Source: Balanoglossus misakiensis (lineage: Eukaryota > Hemichordata). From it: a stretch of DNA of 64,000 nt. The position numbers and the translations under genes are program-made. Positions within the stretch are counted from its first letter, which is position 1. The number at the start of each line of letters is the position of its first letter. The notes beneath the pieces were generated by a model, which had not been told where the DNA came from, ran no database searches, and saw only the letters and a program-made list of their open reading frames with translations. Below, piece by piece: positions 50,631 to 61,726 of this stretch. The DNA lies in assembly GCA_040954595.2 (NCBI GenBank), contig CM082584.2, positions 5,952,001 through 6,016,000 of the forward strand. The letters are read 5' to 3'.

Positions 50631-52614
50631 GGTTGTAAACTATATATCAAAAAGGGGAAAGGGCAACACAGGTCAGAAAATACACTGAAAGGAAGAAAAA
50701 AATCCGACAAAACACTTGGTCAGCTGCTGACGTCCGGTTTAGTACCGAAACGACCTGTTACCCGCACTTTTTTGTCTTTATAAATATTCTCAACAATTTT
50801 CTTTTGTTTGCTTTCTTTGAGCGAGTTTCTGATACTGAGCTGAGTTTCGAATTTGAGGCTGGGCTTCTGGTTTCGGTCCTCCACACACGCTACATAGAGA
50901 GACTCGGAACAAAATTTTCGGAAATGTATTAATTATGAAATGAAACCAATAGACTTGGAGCAAGCCCAGCTTAATCCGTGAAACTGTAAACTGGACTAAC
51001 GCAACGCAGAAAGCATATGTTACAGAAAGTACCAGCACTGCATATAACATTCATACACAACTTCATGTACAAGTACATGTACAAGTGATACACATCCTGT
51101 TGTTTGTTATGCTAATTAGTGTCACACACGCCTGAAGAAAGTGTGAACCTGTGCTTTCGAAGTTCACAGCCAAGCTGTCAAAAGTCGAACTCGCTGTTGT
51201 TTAAAAAAAAATCACGAGAAGAAAAAAACAAAAGTGTTGAGGGAAAATGTGACGTGTTTTTGAACTTTTAGTCAAGTGATATAGAACGGGCTGTGAAAAG
51301 TGGACGCTCAAAGCCGAAGACTACTATCTAGAACGGAAAGAAAACAAAGGTACCATCGACAAAATGACTGAATCAACGTGTTCGAATGCAGAAACATGGC
51401 AAACTCAGACATACACAAGAGTTAGAACAGGTTCGGACGAGCGAAAGTTGAAAGCATAGTGGTGTACAACTTACCTCCTGATGTGCAGCGCTCGACTATC
51501 TTTGGCTTTTAACTTTGAAAATCTTCAAGAAAAACGATTACAGACGACGATTGATACGACAGACGAGAACTACAAGAAGGTATGGCGAGCGTAAGCGTTG
51601 GCGATGTGATGTTGACGAGGGAAGGTGAACATCACAAGTGGCGTCTTCCGCGAGTGCCCCTCCAGTTTATAGCCTTGAGCTATCCCACAACCCACCGCGT
51701 TTCCAAGATGGCGGAAAAGACAAACCTCGCCTGTCATTCTTTTGTTAGAATTGTTACTGTGAATTGTTTACTAGTATATCTGATAGGACTTCAGTTGTTA
51801 TTGTTACTGTGAATTGTTTATATCTGATAGGGCTTCAGTTGTAAACAATAGTTGTTTTTGAACAATAGAACAAAAGATCTGGTACTTTCTACACATTTGT
51901 TGTATACCGTAGTAAATACTGGAATATATACCTTCATGTAAAAATGGAGTCCAGTTTTCACGGTATCCTTTGGCTGTACTCGCAATAAAGTCGCCTGACT
52001 GTAACTTCACAAATTGATGTTCCCGTTGCCGTTTCTCAACTCCCACGCACGTCACTCAACACGTGTCCGTTCAGTCGTTTCCCATAATTTATAACGTGTC
52101 CAGACCGCCATTATGTCTGTTTCAATAGACTGATAAATCAATCAATTGACTGAAAATGCAGACTCTGAAATGTTTTTGTTGTTGAGGAAAGTCTTGCCTT
52201 AGGGACACTATACATGTATATAGTGGAGCAAGTCTGAAACAAAACGTGATGAGAACATGCGTACGATGGGGAAGATGAGGGCGTATTTTGCTGCAGCCAA
52301 ACTGTCTGTCCTTTGAGGGCGTGATCAAATGACGTCAACTCTGTCCCCCCGTACCCGAATATTTGGTCGATAATATATTTTTATTACATACCCGAGCTAC
52401 CGACACTATTTTTTCGCTAAAGCGTTACTCATGGACCTATTTATTGAAATGACATATGCATGTTCATATGCATTTTCATAATACTCGAATGAGTGAACGA
52501 GCCATAAACTGCCACCGGTCGCGTGATGTCAGAATAACAGCATTTTGGATGTAAAACTAAACAGGAAAGAAACTATGGTTGTAAACTTATGAACGAATAG
52601 CACGGAACCGAGCT
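50631..52614. other. Spacer between the THAP gene and the tRNA gene
   Basis: About 2 kb with no gene I can support. It contains a 41-47-base tandem duplication (51751-51841) and an AAGATGGCGG motif near 51708, a form often found at start codons or YY1 sites. A plus-strand open frame from 51582 has good start context but no recognisable domain. Confidence 0.4.
51751..51841. repeat. Tandem direct duplication of a 41-47-base segment
   Basis: TTGTTACTGTGAATTGTTTA followed by ATATCTGATAGG-CTTCAGTTG occurs twice in a row. The first copy has six extra bases (CTAGTA region) and the second has one A-to-G change. Confidence 0.92.
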
Positions 52615-52686
52615 GGGGATGTAGCTCAGTGGTAGAGCGCTTGCTTCGCATGCCAGAGGCCCCGAGTTCGAATCTCGGCATCTCCA
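52615..52686 (+). tRNA. tRNA-Ala (CGC anticodon)
   Basis: The 72-base cloverleaf reads: acceptor stem GGGGATG with CATCTCC (one G-T pair), D stem GCTC/GAGC, anticodon loop TTCGCAT (anticodon CGC), T stem CCGAG/CTCGG with loop TTCGAAT, and discriminator A. Box A (TAGCTCAGTGG) and box B (GTTCGAATC) promoters are intact. A six-T polymerase III terminator follows at 52689-52694. The anticodon stem CTTGC/GCCAG has one T-C mismatch. It is either a functional minor gene or a slightly decayed copy. Confidence 0.9.
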
Positions 52687-52688
52687 TA

Positions 52689-52694
52689 TTTTTT
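52689..52694 (+). terminator. Polymerase III terminator of the tRNA gene
   Basis: A run of six T residues begins three bases after the tRNA 3' end, the normal termination signal for RNA polymerase III. Confidence 0.8.
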
Positions 52695-53272
52695 ATTTGG
52701 TCAAACTCAAACTACCTAGCCACACTTGCTTGCTGAAGCGAGATGGGAGATCTTGAACTGAAACTATGATAATACAGTTGCTGACCTTTTATGTCAGCAA
52801 GAATCCGTCGCGGTATTTCCCCAATGTGATCAATTCGGTGAATCTTCCCCTATCATTAGCATGTTTTTCTGTTGTAAAAGCGGAGTTTTGTTTTTATTTG
52901 ATTCACTGTATTCAATGGTTGACATGACTGCTTTCACAGATTCAGCGAAAGATGGGTTCGATCATGATATCAACTCATGCTGTGGTTGACTTGAGGTCGC
53001 CTGTCAGGCGCATGCGCATGTCCCCTCGAACGACTTTCGTTTCATCGTGTGGTACATGGTACCAAGAACTCCTCGGAAATCCCCGTCCATTCTATTGTAT
53101 GACAAACAGATCGGTTCTGTGTATGTAATTTCTTTTTGTAGCTAGCTGTTGCTGCGTAAGGCGTATTAATAGACGTTGACTCCTGAGAATCTGATGACAT
53201 GACATTTATAAGCAATCGAAAATAAACCGGACGATGCACTTCACAATCCCCGCCGGGCCAAAATGACTCCTG

Positions 53273-53380
53273 ATTGGTTGCCGCTGCAAAGGGGTTTACC
53301 GTTGCGCGCTTGGCTGTATCGAGCATTGGACCAATCGGGTGGTTTCGCTGGAAACGAAAGTGCACCGGTGCTGTATATGA
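53273..53380 (+). promoter_or_regulatory. Candidate promoter of the hydrolase cytosolic first exon
   Basis: Two CCAAT boxes in opposite orientation (ATTGG at 53273-53277, CCAAT at 53331-53335) precede a TATA-like TATATGA at 53374-53380. This is about 75 bases before the ATG at 53455. A GAAACGAAAG motif (53351-53360), which fits the IRF core AANNGAAA, lies between them. The arrangement is that of a standard polymerase II promoter. Confidence 0.5.
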
Positions 53381-53454
53381 ACGCGCGAGCATACGGACTC
53401 CGCACAGTCAGACGGAGATAGGACTGGACGACAGACACTGAAGAAAAACCAAGA

Positions 53455-56400
53455 ATGACTGACCAAGCCGTGCAAGAAAGAATGACATCAGCTGTTGTCG
53501 GAGCAGTTGTGGCCGATAGCGCTGGTGAGTATAACGCTGCTACTGCCATCATGTCATTCAAATTTTACATAACTACACTACATTTGTATAAATTTTTTGA
53601 GCAGAAGTATATTCCAATGTATTATGTAACCATGGCAACAGTACGTTGGCACATTCGAAGTACATGTATATATTTTGAGCTAGACGTGTAAGAATTATTT
53701 TAACGAGAGAACTCTGTCGTTGCATTGATGGACTCAGTATTAAAATGTGTGCGAAACGAAACTGACACGGATGATCAGAGTTCGACCTTTGACCCATCCA
53801 AGTCGCGCGTTGACCTGTAATCTGTCCTCGTGCAAGGTCACCGCCGAGGAAACACAGCTATGCAAGTCACTTTGTGTGCAGTCAAACCAATAAAGCCGAT
53901 CCGGCCAGAGAAAAACAGACTGCCTGTAAATTAGGTCGCGTTCTTACCTGCGTAGTATGGAACTGACTCAGCAAAATGCAATACTTCTTTAAATATATAT
54001 ATATATATTTTAAATGGGATTGCGTGGATAATAAAGTATAATGTTATTCAAATTAATACCGATATTATTCGTGTCATTATAATCAGAACTCTTAGACTGA
54101 AATTGCACGATTGCTCTCTCAGTTGCTTTTCCGCATTGCTGTCGACGTCTGTATAAAAGCTGGTGAGTTCATTGACCTTATGTGCTGCCGTAGTCTAGAA
54201 CCGAGCCTTTTGCGATTTTTCGCTTTTTACTTACTGTGAGTGGGCGAAAGCGAAGATACCCGAAGGCTATAAGTTCTAGACGAATGCTACCGAGACGTTC
54301 TCTCTGACGCATCGGCGATCTTGTTTCTCATGAAATGGTTTATACGTCGCTGGACGGTAAAAAAAACCAAGAAGGGACAGTTCAGTGTGTAATGATTTAC
54401 GTCATCACCATATCAGTACTATATATATCGCGCACTTTCGTTTTCACTTTCGTCAAACGTGAACAAACAATAAATCTATCTCTCATTATGCTAATTAGGT
54501 GTTGTGGGTAAAATAAAATTAAATGCGAATACATCGGCAGGTGGAAGCACCGTATTTGTCATGAGCGCACATGAAAGGATTGTACACGAAATTGAATGCA
54601 TACATACATAAATACACACATACATATGGATGAAAGGCGAGGGAAAATGCTGACTCGGCAGTTTTCTTCGGAACCTTCAAGGACGGCTGACTTAGCGGAT
54701 TTCCCCAGGGAAATGTCCAAGTTTCACTCTAAACCTGATGACAGCAATTTATTTAGTCAGAGAGACCAGTCTAAGGAAATTGTGACATTTTTAATTTTTT
54801 TTTAGTTTGCATTGGTATTTCGGGTTAAAAACCTTACTTGCCTGGTCACGGTGAACTATAACTCAAAGTTTCTCTTTGTGGTGTCGCAATATTGTAACTA
54901 AAATTACAGCACATTTGAATTTCATTTCAGCGCAGTTCAAATTAAACTTTGTGTTCAGCCTTTGGCTTTCAATTATCACCTGTGACGTTACGCAAAACGT
55001 CGTTTACCATAAGTTCGCGAGTCATGTTTTCCAAGTATATGAAATGAAAACATGTTGTATTGTCTTTCTGTTTCGATAATAATTTCCCTTTCAATATGAT
55101 ACAAATGGAATTTCCCCCCGAGTCAATTTCTATAGCATCTGGCCGGCAAATTGTTGTGGCGCTACGCGAACGCGAGGGTTTCCGCAGCGGCTGTAAATTC
55201 AATGTCACGAGCATTCTTGACAGCGCTATTTAAATTTGCATCTCTCTTTGACACCATTATCGGTCTATTATCGCAATATGTAAACACACACTTGACCTCT
55301 TCGTAGAAAACATGACGAAATCGCCTGTTTTATTTCAGACGAACAGAGTTACACCTGAGTATGCTAAATTTCAAAACCGAAAATATGCGGGGTGATCTTT
55401 CTGTTTCGAACTCAAATTCTCGTTCAATGTGTAACTGCAGTGTATCCTTTGTTGTTTTAAAGGGCATTCCCCTCCTCGATTATTTCAGAAGTTAGGCACA
55501 TTTATCTCATTGGGTACTTCCCCAACACATTGTTTCCACTAATAGCATTACTAACCAAAAAATGTATAAGTGATTTCCAAATAATCCGCTCCTTGCGATA
55601 TGACTAAACGGCAGCAAACAGCGATGACATCACTTCAGTAGTTTCACTTTCGATTCACGTGTCGCGGTAGATAACGTGGCCAGATCGCCCCTTTCCTTTG
55701 CCATTCCGCCATCAGCAGCAGAAAGATGAAGTCAGAGAGGCGAACACTGGCTTATATTGTCCTCGTCCCCATTTCCCTGGCCTACCTGGGTCTCCTGGTC
55801 TGCTTTTACCCCTCCCGATACCCTTCGGAGTACGAAATAAGCGAGGCGGCCAAGCGTCGAGCTCAAGCCGCGGTCCTCGGCGCAGTTGTCGCTGACGCAG
55901 CTTGTAAGTAGCCGCCGAGTACCTACACGGCGTCACACCGGTCAAGATCGGAAAGCCTCGTGCATGACTTGGGGGTTTAGTCACAGGCTGTCATCCCCGT
56001 CATACAATTATGTTCTACGTTAGCACCGATGCCACTATAGGATTAATACATTCAACGCCTGTTTTTGTGGTAGTGACCATTCATTACGGCTTACAGATAC
56101 CTGCCACGAGTAATTCTATATGAACTTATCGGTCTGCAGCCGGAAAAATCCCTGTTCATTTCCACGATGTCCATATCGCGTTGACGTGTACTTATCATTT
56201 TCATACTTTCAGAGCAGAAAAAATGTTGACCGTACTTAGGCCCTGCAGTCTATTCTCGCCACTTCTTGTTTTACATGTACTATATTACAGCAGTTCCAGC
56301 ATCTCATTGATTGATTCGATGGTGTCACCTGACATTTTTAACTTGAGCATATGCATGTAGGAGAAATAAAGATGAAATACTTAATAGTAGTATAACATTT

Positions 56401-58764
56401 TTGTGGGCGTTTTTCTTTGTAGCTGTTCCATTGCACTGGATCTACGATGTTAGAGAACTCGACAAAGTGCTTGACGGTTGCACCAACCCCGAATTCAGAG
56501 ATCCGTCCGCCAGTCCATTCTATGATATCCCCACCGGAAGTAGCAGTCTCTATGGCGACCAAACCCTCGCCATGTTGGAGTCCCTGGTAGAATCCAACGG
56601 TAGGTGAATCTCTGCATTTTCAAATTGGCGAATTTCAGCACCTTTTCCCGCCACTCGTGAACCTTGAACCCAATTCGAATATGACCATTGCAGTGAACTT
56701 TTGAAATTATCATTGAACGCAAAAACAATATTCTGTTTTGTGTGTGTGACAAAGGCTTGGACACAAACGACTACGCCGAACGTCTCTACAAGCAGTTTGG
56801 ACCAAATACAGAATACGACAACCCGGAAAATGCTAAGCATCGCACACCGGCCGAGGACGACATGAAATTGCCGCTGAAGGGACCATGGAAACCGCAGGTT
56901 ATCAAACACTTCGAGGCGAACTGGGTGCAGAAGAAAGAAGTGACAGGTGAGAATCTCCCACAATGCACCTGTAGGTAGGCCTGCATGCTTAGGTTTTCGT
57001 TGCTGCCCTCATAACGCAATGCAAATAAGTCTTGTACTTCACACCTATCAGACTGAGTGAAAAATGGCAAATGAACATGTTGAAAAGTGATATCATGTGA
57101 CAAACGAACACATTTTGACACAACCACGCAGGGACGTGCAAACGGATACTGACGGTTGATACATGTACGTAGGCCTTAGATTTATCTTTGTAAAATTTGT
57201 TGAATTCAAAACAGGATCTGAGGTGAAAAAGGACATGCACGCCGTTTGCATCGTACCACCGCTCGTTGCCAAGTATGCAGGTGACCCTGAACTCCTGGCA
57301 AAGGTCAAGTTGGCCATTGAAGTCACCACAGTCAACCAAGAAGCTGTCGCAGTTGGTATGACAGCTGCCAGGTGAGTGCTTACAAGTCACATCTTACTTC
57401 AGATTTGCGCGTGCAGCTCCATGCTATGCATTGTTTCTTGAAAGAGAGAGGGGAGAGAGGGGGCGAGGAGAGGGGGGGCAGACAGATGGAGAGGGAGACA
57501 GAGAGACAAACAAACAAACAAACAAACGAACAAACAAGCAAACAAACAAACAAACGGAGAAAAGAGAGACAGTAACATTTTCCTCGTTTCATCCAAACTA
57601 TATAGCTTACTTTCTGTAAGGAAAACAAGAGACATGCTTGCCATTAAAATCCTGCAAGAAAAGCTAAATAATCTAATAAATCGTTTACATTTTAGGTTAT
57701 TGGAACATTACGTCTTACATGGCCCAGACGACAAAGCAGTGGACAAAGTGATCGCAGACTTGAAAAGTGCTGACAGACGACATCCACATGACAAAGATGG
57801 CGTCCTCGCAGACGAACTACAAAAAGTGATGCAAGCCAAGAGCAAGTCCAACAGGGAAGCTACAAACGAATTTGGACTGAGTTGTGGTAAGCAACTTCGT
57901 TATTCCGTAGAAAAGTCACGGTCATTTATTGTTTCCTGACATGTCAAATTAAAAAAAAAAAACAGAAAATGAAAGTTCAACTAGTATTTCTTTGAATATG
58001 TACATTTCCAGTACGGGGCTCCTGGTTGAACGGGATATTAACTTATGAGTATGTCCCCATAACCAGAGGTACATATCCTAGGTGAGATCTAAACGACCAG
58101 TGATAATGTTCCAAAGCGATGGCGGTCTTGGAGATCCCAAATCGTGTTGCAGGACCCGTATATGACCAGAGAGTTTCACACAAGTGCGTACATGTACTCT
58201 AAACTCGTCCTTTTATTACTTCGCAGAGGTTCCCGGTGCCTTCCAGGCAGCTGTCCATGCAGTGGTGACCAACCCCGACTACACATCTTCAGTTCGTGCT
58301 ACCTTGTATGCTGGCGGCGACTGTGTCGGCCGGGCTGGTTTTATCGGTGCATGCAGTGCAGCACAGGTAAGTGCGCCCTCAACGTAAAACACAACACCCC
58401 AAGTGAACAGTGAAAAAAAATTCACTAGTCGTCCAGTGCGTTCTTTTTCATTTACATCTCATATCGTTTTCAACATTTTTTGGTATTTTTTACTATAATT
58501 AATAACACATATCATCGATAGGTACCTCGAGACAGACACATTAACTTGATCAATGATTCGATAGCAGGATAATGCTTGTATTTGAGGTCCACTTGTAGGT
58601 GTCAACCACTGAGGATAGAAATAGCAATGCTGATCTAATGAAATTTCTTAATTCGTTATTTGTGTTGGTTACAGAAAGGACTGCAAGCAATTCCTGAAGA
58701 CTGGACAAAGAAGACGTTCAAGTACGCCAGAGCCTTGGACTTGGCAAAGCGTCTGGTCAAGTAA
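53455..58764 (+). CDS. ADP-ribosylglycohydrolase of the J1-crystallin / SelJ-like branch, with alternative first exons
   Basis: Exons: 1a 53455-53524 or 1b 55726-55903, then 56423-56599, 56755-56946, 57215-57371, 57696-57886, 58227-58366 and 58675-58764. Isoform a has 338 residues and isoform b has 374; all phases agree. The family hydrolyses ADP-ribose linkages or, in jellyfish J1 crystallins, serves as a lens protein. Visible motifs are GAVVADSA and AVPLHWIYD (family N-terminus), SSSLYGDQTLAMLESL (metal-site loop), VTTVNQEAVAVGMTAARLLE, VPGAFQAAVHAVV and YAGGDCVGRAGFIGACSAA. Classical enzymes have TDDT and GGDTDT at the two metal-binding loops. Here they read GDQT and GDCVGR, as expected for the J1/SelJ branch rather than classical ARH enzymes, so activity is uncertain. 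The cysteine in GGDC is an ordinary TGT codon. Confidence 0.9.
54193..54281. repeat. Fold-back element of about 90 bases
   Basis: GTCTAGAAC at 54193-54201 pairs with GTTCTAGAC at 54273-54281. Inner arms (GCCTT/AAGGC and TCGCTTT/AAAGCGA) extend the imperfect hairpin. It lies between the two first exons of the hydrolase. Confidence 0.7.
54436..54451 (+). promoter_or_regulatory. IRF-like triple GAAANN element
   Basis: On the minus strand three GAAA cores are spaced exactly six bases apart (TTTC at 54436, 54442 and 54448 on the plus strand), matching the interferon-regulatory-factor response pattern. A TATATATA tract lies just upstream at about 54419-54428. The element is in the intron between exons 1a and 1b. 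Confidence 0.4.
55640..55652 (+). promoter_or_regulatory. ISRE-like site upstream of exon 1b
   Basis: AGTTTCACTTTCG matches the interferon-stimulated response element pattern AGTTTCNNTTTC without mismatch. It lies about 75 bases before the exon 1b ATG. Confidence 0.45.
55726..55903 (+). CDS. Alternative first exon 1b of the hydrolase, adding a membrane anchor
   Basis: The ATG opens MKSERRTLAYIVLVPISLAY, continuing LGLLVCFYPSRYPSEYE, a basic start plus a hydrophobic helix of about 20 residues that fits a type II signal anchor. It is followed by AAKRRAQAAVLGAVVADAA, homologous to the end of exon 1a (AVQERMTSAVVGAVVADSA; 11 of 19 identical). Both end in phase 1 and both can join the exon at 56423, giving ADSA-AVPLHW or ADAA-SVPLHW. 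This exon is therefore a duplicated first exon with a new N-terminus. It predicts a membrane-bound isoform with the catalytic domain in the lumen or outside the cell. Confidence 0.75.
57441..57555. repeat. Polypurine tract followed by (CAAA)n
   Basis: A GA/GGGA-rich strand of about 65 bases followed by about 50 bases of CAAA units. It lies in the intron between hydrolase exons 57215-57371 and 57696-57886. Confidence 0.92.
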
Positions 58765-58853
58765 TCACCTCATGATTTCTACGGCGAAGGCAATCACAGA
58801 TGATAGTAGAAGTATGATAAAAAGTGTTTGAGGCACGATTTCAGAACCTTAAA

Positions 58854-59208
58854 ATTAAACAAAAAATTGACACGTTTCAGTTTTATGGCTCGTAGGTTTT
58901 TTCACCCTTTTTTACCGTTTTCGTGTTTATAACTGCGCAAATGTGTAAGCTCTGATGACAGCACCCTGTAAAATGCAAGTACGTATTGCAACCACTACAG
59001 ATATTTTAGACATTAAAACCAACCCCAATGATGGCTGCTGTGTATCAAAATCAACACGTCCGATCTGAACAATCTCTTAACACTTATCATTATCCCTGGT
59101 AAAATTGATATTGTTTAAGCCCTCCATGTCGATTTTATTCGACGTTATCAGTCGCTGCATTCATAGCTATTTGTGCTGCGTTCAACTTCTGTCAGGTTGC
59201 CAAATAAA
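58854..59208 (+). terminator. Candidate poly(A) signals of the hydrolase gene
   Basis: ATTAAA at 58854-58859 (90 bases after the stop) and AATAAA at 59203-59208 (about 440 bases after) are the nearest signals. Which is used cannot be told from sequence. Confidence 0.35.
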
Positions 59209-60256
59209 CAATTCAGTCGATTGTATGTACAAAGGTCACGAGTTAGCCTCTTCGTCCCACGTAAACGTTTTTTAATTGTCCCCAAGAGCATGAAGTGAGA
59301 ACAGGCTTAATACTGTTTTATTTTCGTTCACTTGCAGATCGAAAACATTATTGGTTTCGAGACTTTAGTTAAAATCGTCTTAAATTCAGTACATGTACTT
59401 TAGATGAAAGGAAGCAGTCACGATCTGAATTGAAAATCGAAAAATTCAGTGGTTTCTGACGCGGAAAACAGTGTTTGCCTTTTTCAGACGAGGTGTTTGT
59501 CATGAGGTTATATGGGGTTTCTCTGTGTGGTTGTGTTTTCAACTTTTCTCGTACAGAACTCTAAATTTTATGTAAATATTACATCTTATTATTCAATGCA
59601 ATGAAAAAAATGTGTTTCTATGTCATATTATTATCTGCCGAAATTGACGAGAATGGAAGCCCGGCGACCTGGTATTACATTATGGTACAGGATTTACCGA
59701 AGCAATATCATGACTAACTAAGACAAAAACGGGCAAAATGGAATAGTAGGAGAGTAGCCTTGTCCTTTTGGATACTACTTTTTTTTAAACTTTTGCAGCC
59801 ACTAATATGATCACGACGAAAATCCCAGTGTTCAGATTATCAAAAATGCTCGATGTTTTTACTGTGTGAGGTTTAGTCAAGCTCCGGATTTCCGAATACG
59901 TTGCCCCGCAATTCCTTCTATACACTAGTTTTGTTGACAAGCAGAATGACAGAAAATGTAAACATGGTGTAGAGCAGAGCAAGAATCTGTAATCGATTAC
60001 GTGGCTCAATAAAAAGCAAAGTGTAATTTGATTAAATGTTTTACGTATTTTGATTTATCGGTTTTATTTTAATTTTGTACATGTATTGGCTACACACCTA
60101 CTTGCTGTATGTATTTGGTTTTACCAAAAGAAAAAAATAAACATTTGTGAAACATGTACAATGTATATAAACGTAGTGTTTTCTGTCACACAGGCTTTGT
60201 ATTGAGCTGTTGCATTTGATTGTGACATACAAATGTATTTTAATTTGTCTGTAAAC

Positions 60257-60352
60257 GATGGATGGATGGATGGATGGGCGGACGGACAGACGGACGGAGG
60301 TATGGATGGATGGATGGATGGATGGATTGATAGACGGACGGATGGATGGATG
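60257..60352. repeat. Degenerate (GGAT)n microsatellite
   Basis: GGAT units with interspersed GGAC and GACA variants run for about 95 bases. Confidence 0.9.
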
Positions 60353-61726
60353 ATACGAACATATTTTTCATATTCCGCATCTTATATAATGCTACTTTTG
60401 TGTACCTGTGTGTGCTACACAAGCTAAAGTGACTTCTGCCACACTCGTACTTACCGTATCCATCACTACTGCGACCTCCTTTTTCAGCTCTCTGATCTGA
60501 TACGTTCAATGACCCGGATCCCATTTCAAAATGTCAATAATTGTTCGCCTGTTTTGGCACAAAATCGTGATTATTAGCATTTTATCTCCTAAGATTACCA
60601 AGGGCTTTGTACTAGAGTTTCTCATGCATGCTGCCGCTAGGGGGACATTAGACCAGTTTGAACTACTGACAAGTCAGCGATAAGATAGAATGTCGAGAGT
60701 TTGTATAATAGTGGTGTTTTGAACAAATGTACTGAAGTTTTAGCAGTTCCATGTGCATGATGGCCCACTGCTTATACCAAGCATGCACAAAGAACGACAA
60801 TGGCAGTTTTACTGACCAAGTCTTTCCATAAGGCTTGTCCGGTACAGATGCATGGCATCATGTATGAAATTGCGCAACATCCATGACACCACATCACTTC
60901 TTATCAACCGAGTAAAGTTCACTCCTTATTAACTGTCGACATTAGCCTAATCTCGCCGAACTTTGAAATGGAAAACTTTTATCGAACAGTAAAGGCTAAA
61001 GGTCTGTACATCGGGCACAAGATAGACAGTTTGTATTAGTGACCCTGGACAGGTGAATTCGACGCTGTACGAGCTTAATAGCAGGAAATTGATTCACCGA
61101 ACGTCGGTGGATCTGACGGCCATATTGTTCTGGTCGACACGGTGGTGGATCCCTTTCACTTGAAATGTTTACGTAAAAGCTATAGAGTTCTACCACGTAA
61201 GCGAAATTCGGGTGCCCATAACATCATGAGCTGGACTTGCTATGGTCCGGTAGAATAGAAAAAAAGTGACAGGGTTCCTTTCGTGTAAAGCCATGGGGGG
61301 GGGGGGGGTTCCATTAGGCCAAAAAATATGTGCTGTTCCGATTACCCGACCTACCCTAATTTTAATCCGCCGACGCTAAATGTTTTTAAGTTTGTACATG
61401 TACATATACATACATGCATATACATACAGACATGCATCTGTCCATCTATCCATCCAGCGGATAGCTAATTACCGATAAAGTCCCATCAATCAAATATGTA
61501 TCCCTCGAGCTAACCGGTGCAGTTTGATGCGCGTAGACACATGTACGCATGTTGTCGGTCGGCAAGTTATCTTGATTGACGGCGCGGCAACCAATGCGCG
61601 AGCGAATGTGCCATTGTGGAGCAGCCCCTCGTTTTGAACGGCATAGATATCTGTCTGAATTTTAACATCGACACCACAACTCGGCGGAGGTTCCCATCGA
61701 CCGCACACACACTGGGACCGCTAAGG

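Larger units (their letters stand above)
58765..61726. other. Intergenic spacer between the hydrolase and FN3 genes
   Basis: About 3 kb without a supported gene. It holds a GGAT-type microsatellite (60257-60352), a 14-base G tract (61295-61308) and five TACATGTA words. The promoter of the FN3 gene should be in its last few hundred bases. Confidence 0.5.

Noticed and set aside
51804-52055. Minus-strand open frame with a donor-like site after HEG
   Set aside because: It has no ATG (the start is a GTG preceded by an in-frame stop) and no domain.
58312-58332. Selenocysteine codon in the SelJ-like enzyme
   Set aside because: The GGDC position is a plain TGT codon, and the joined exons contain no in-frame TGA before the final stop.
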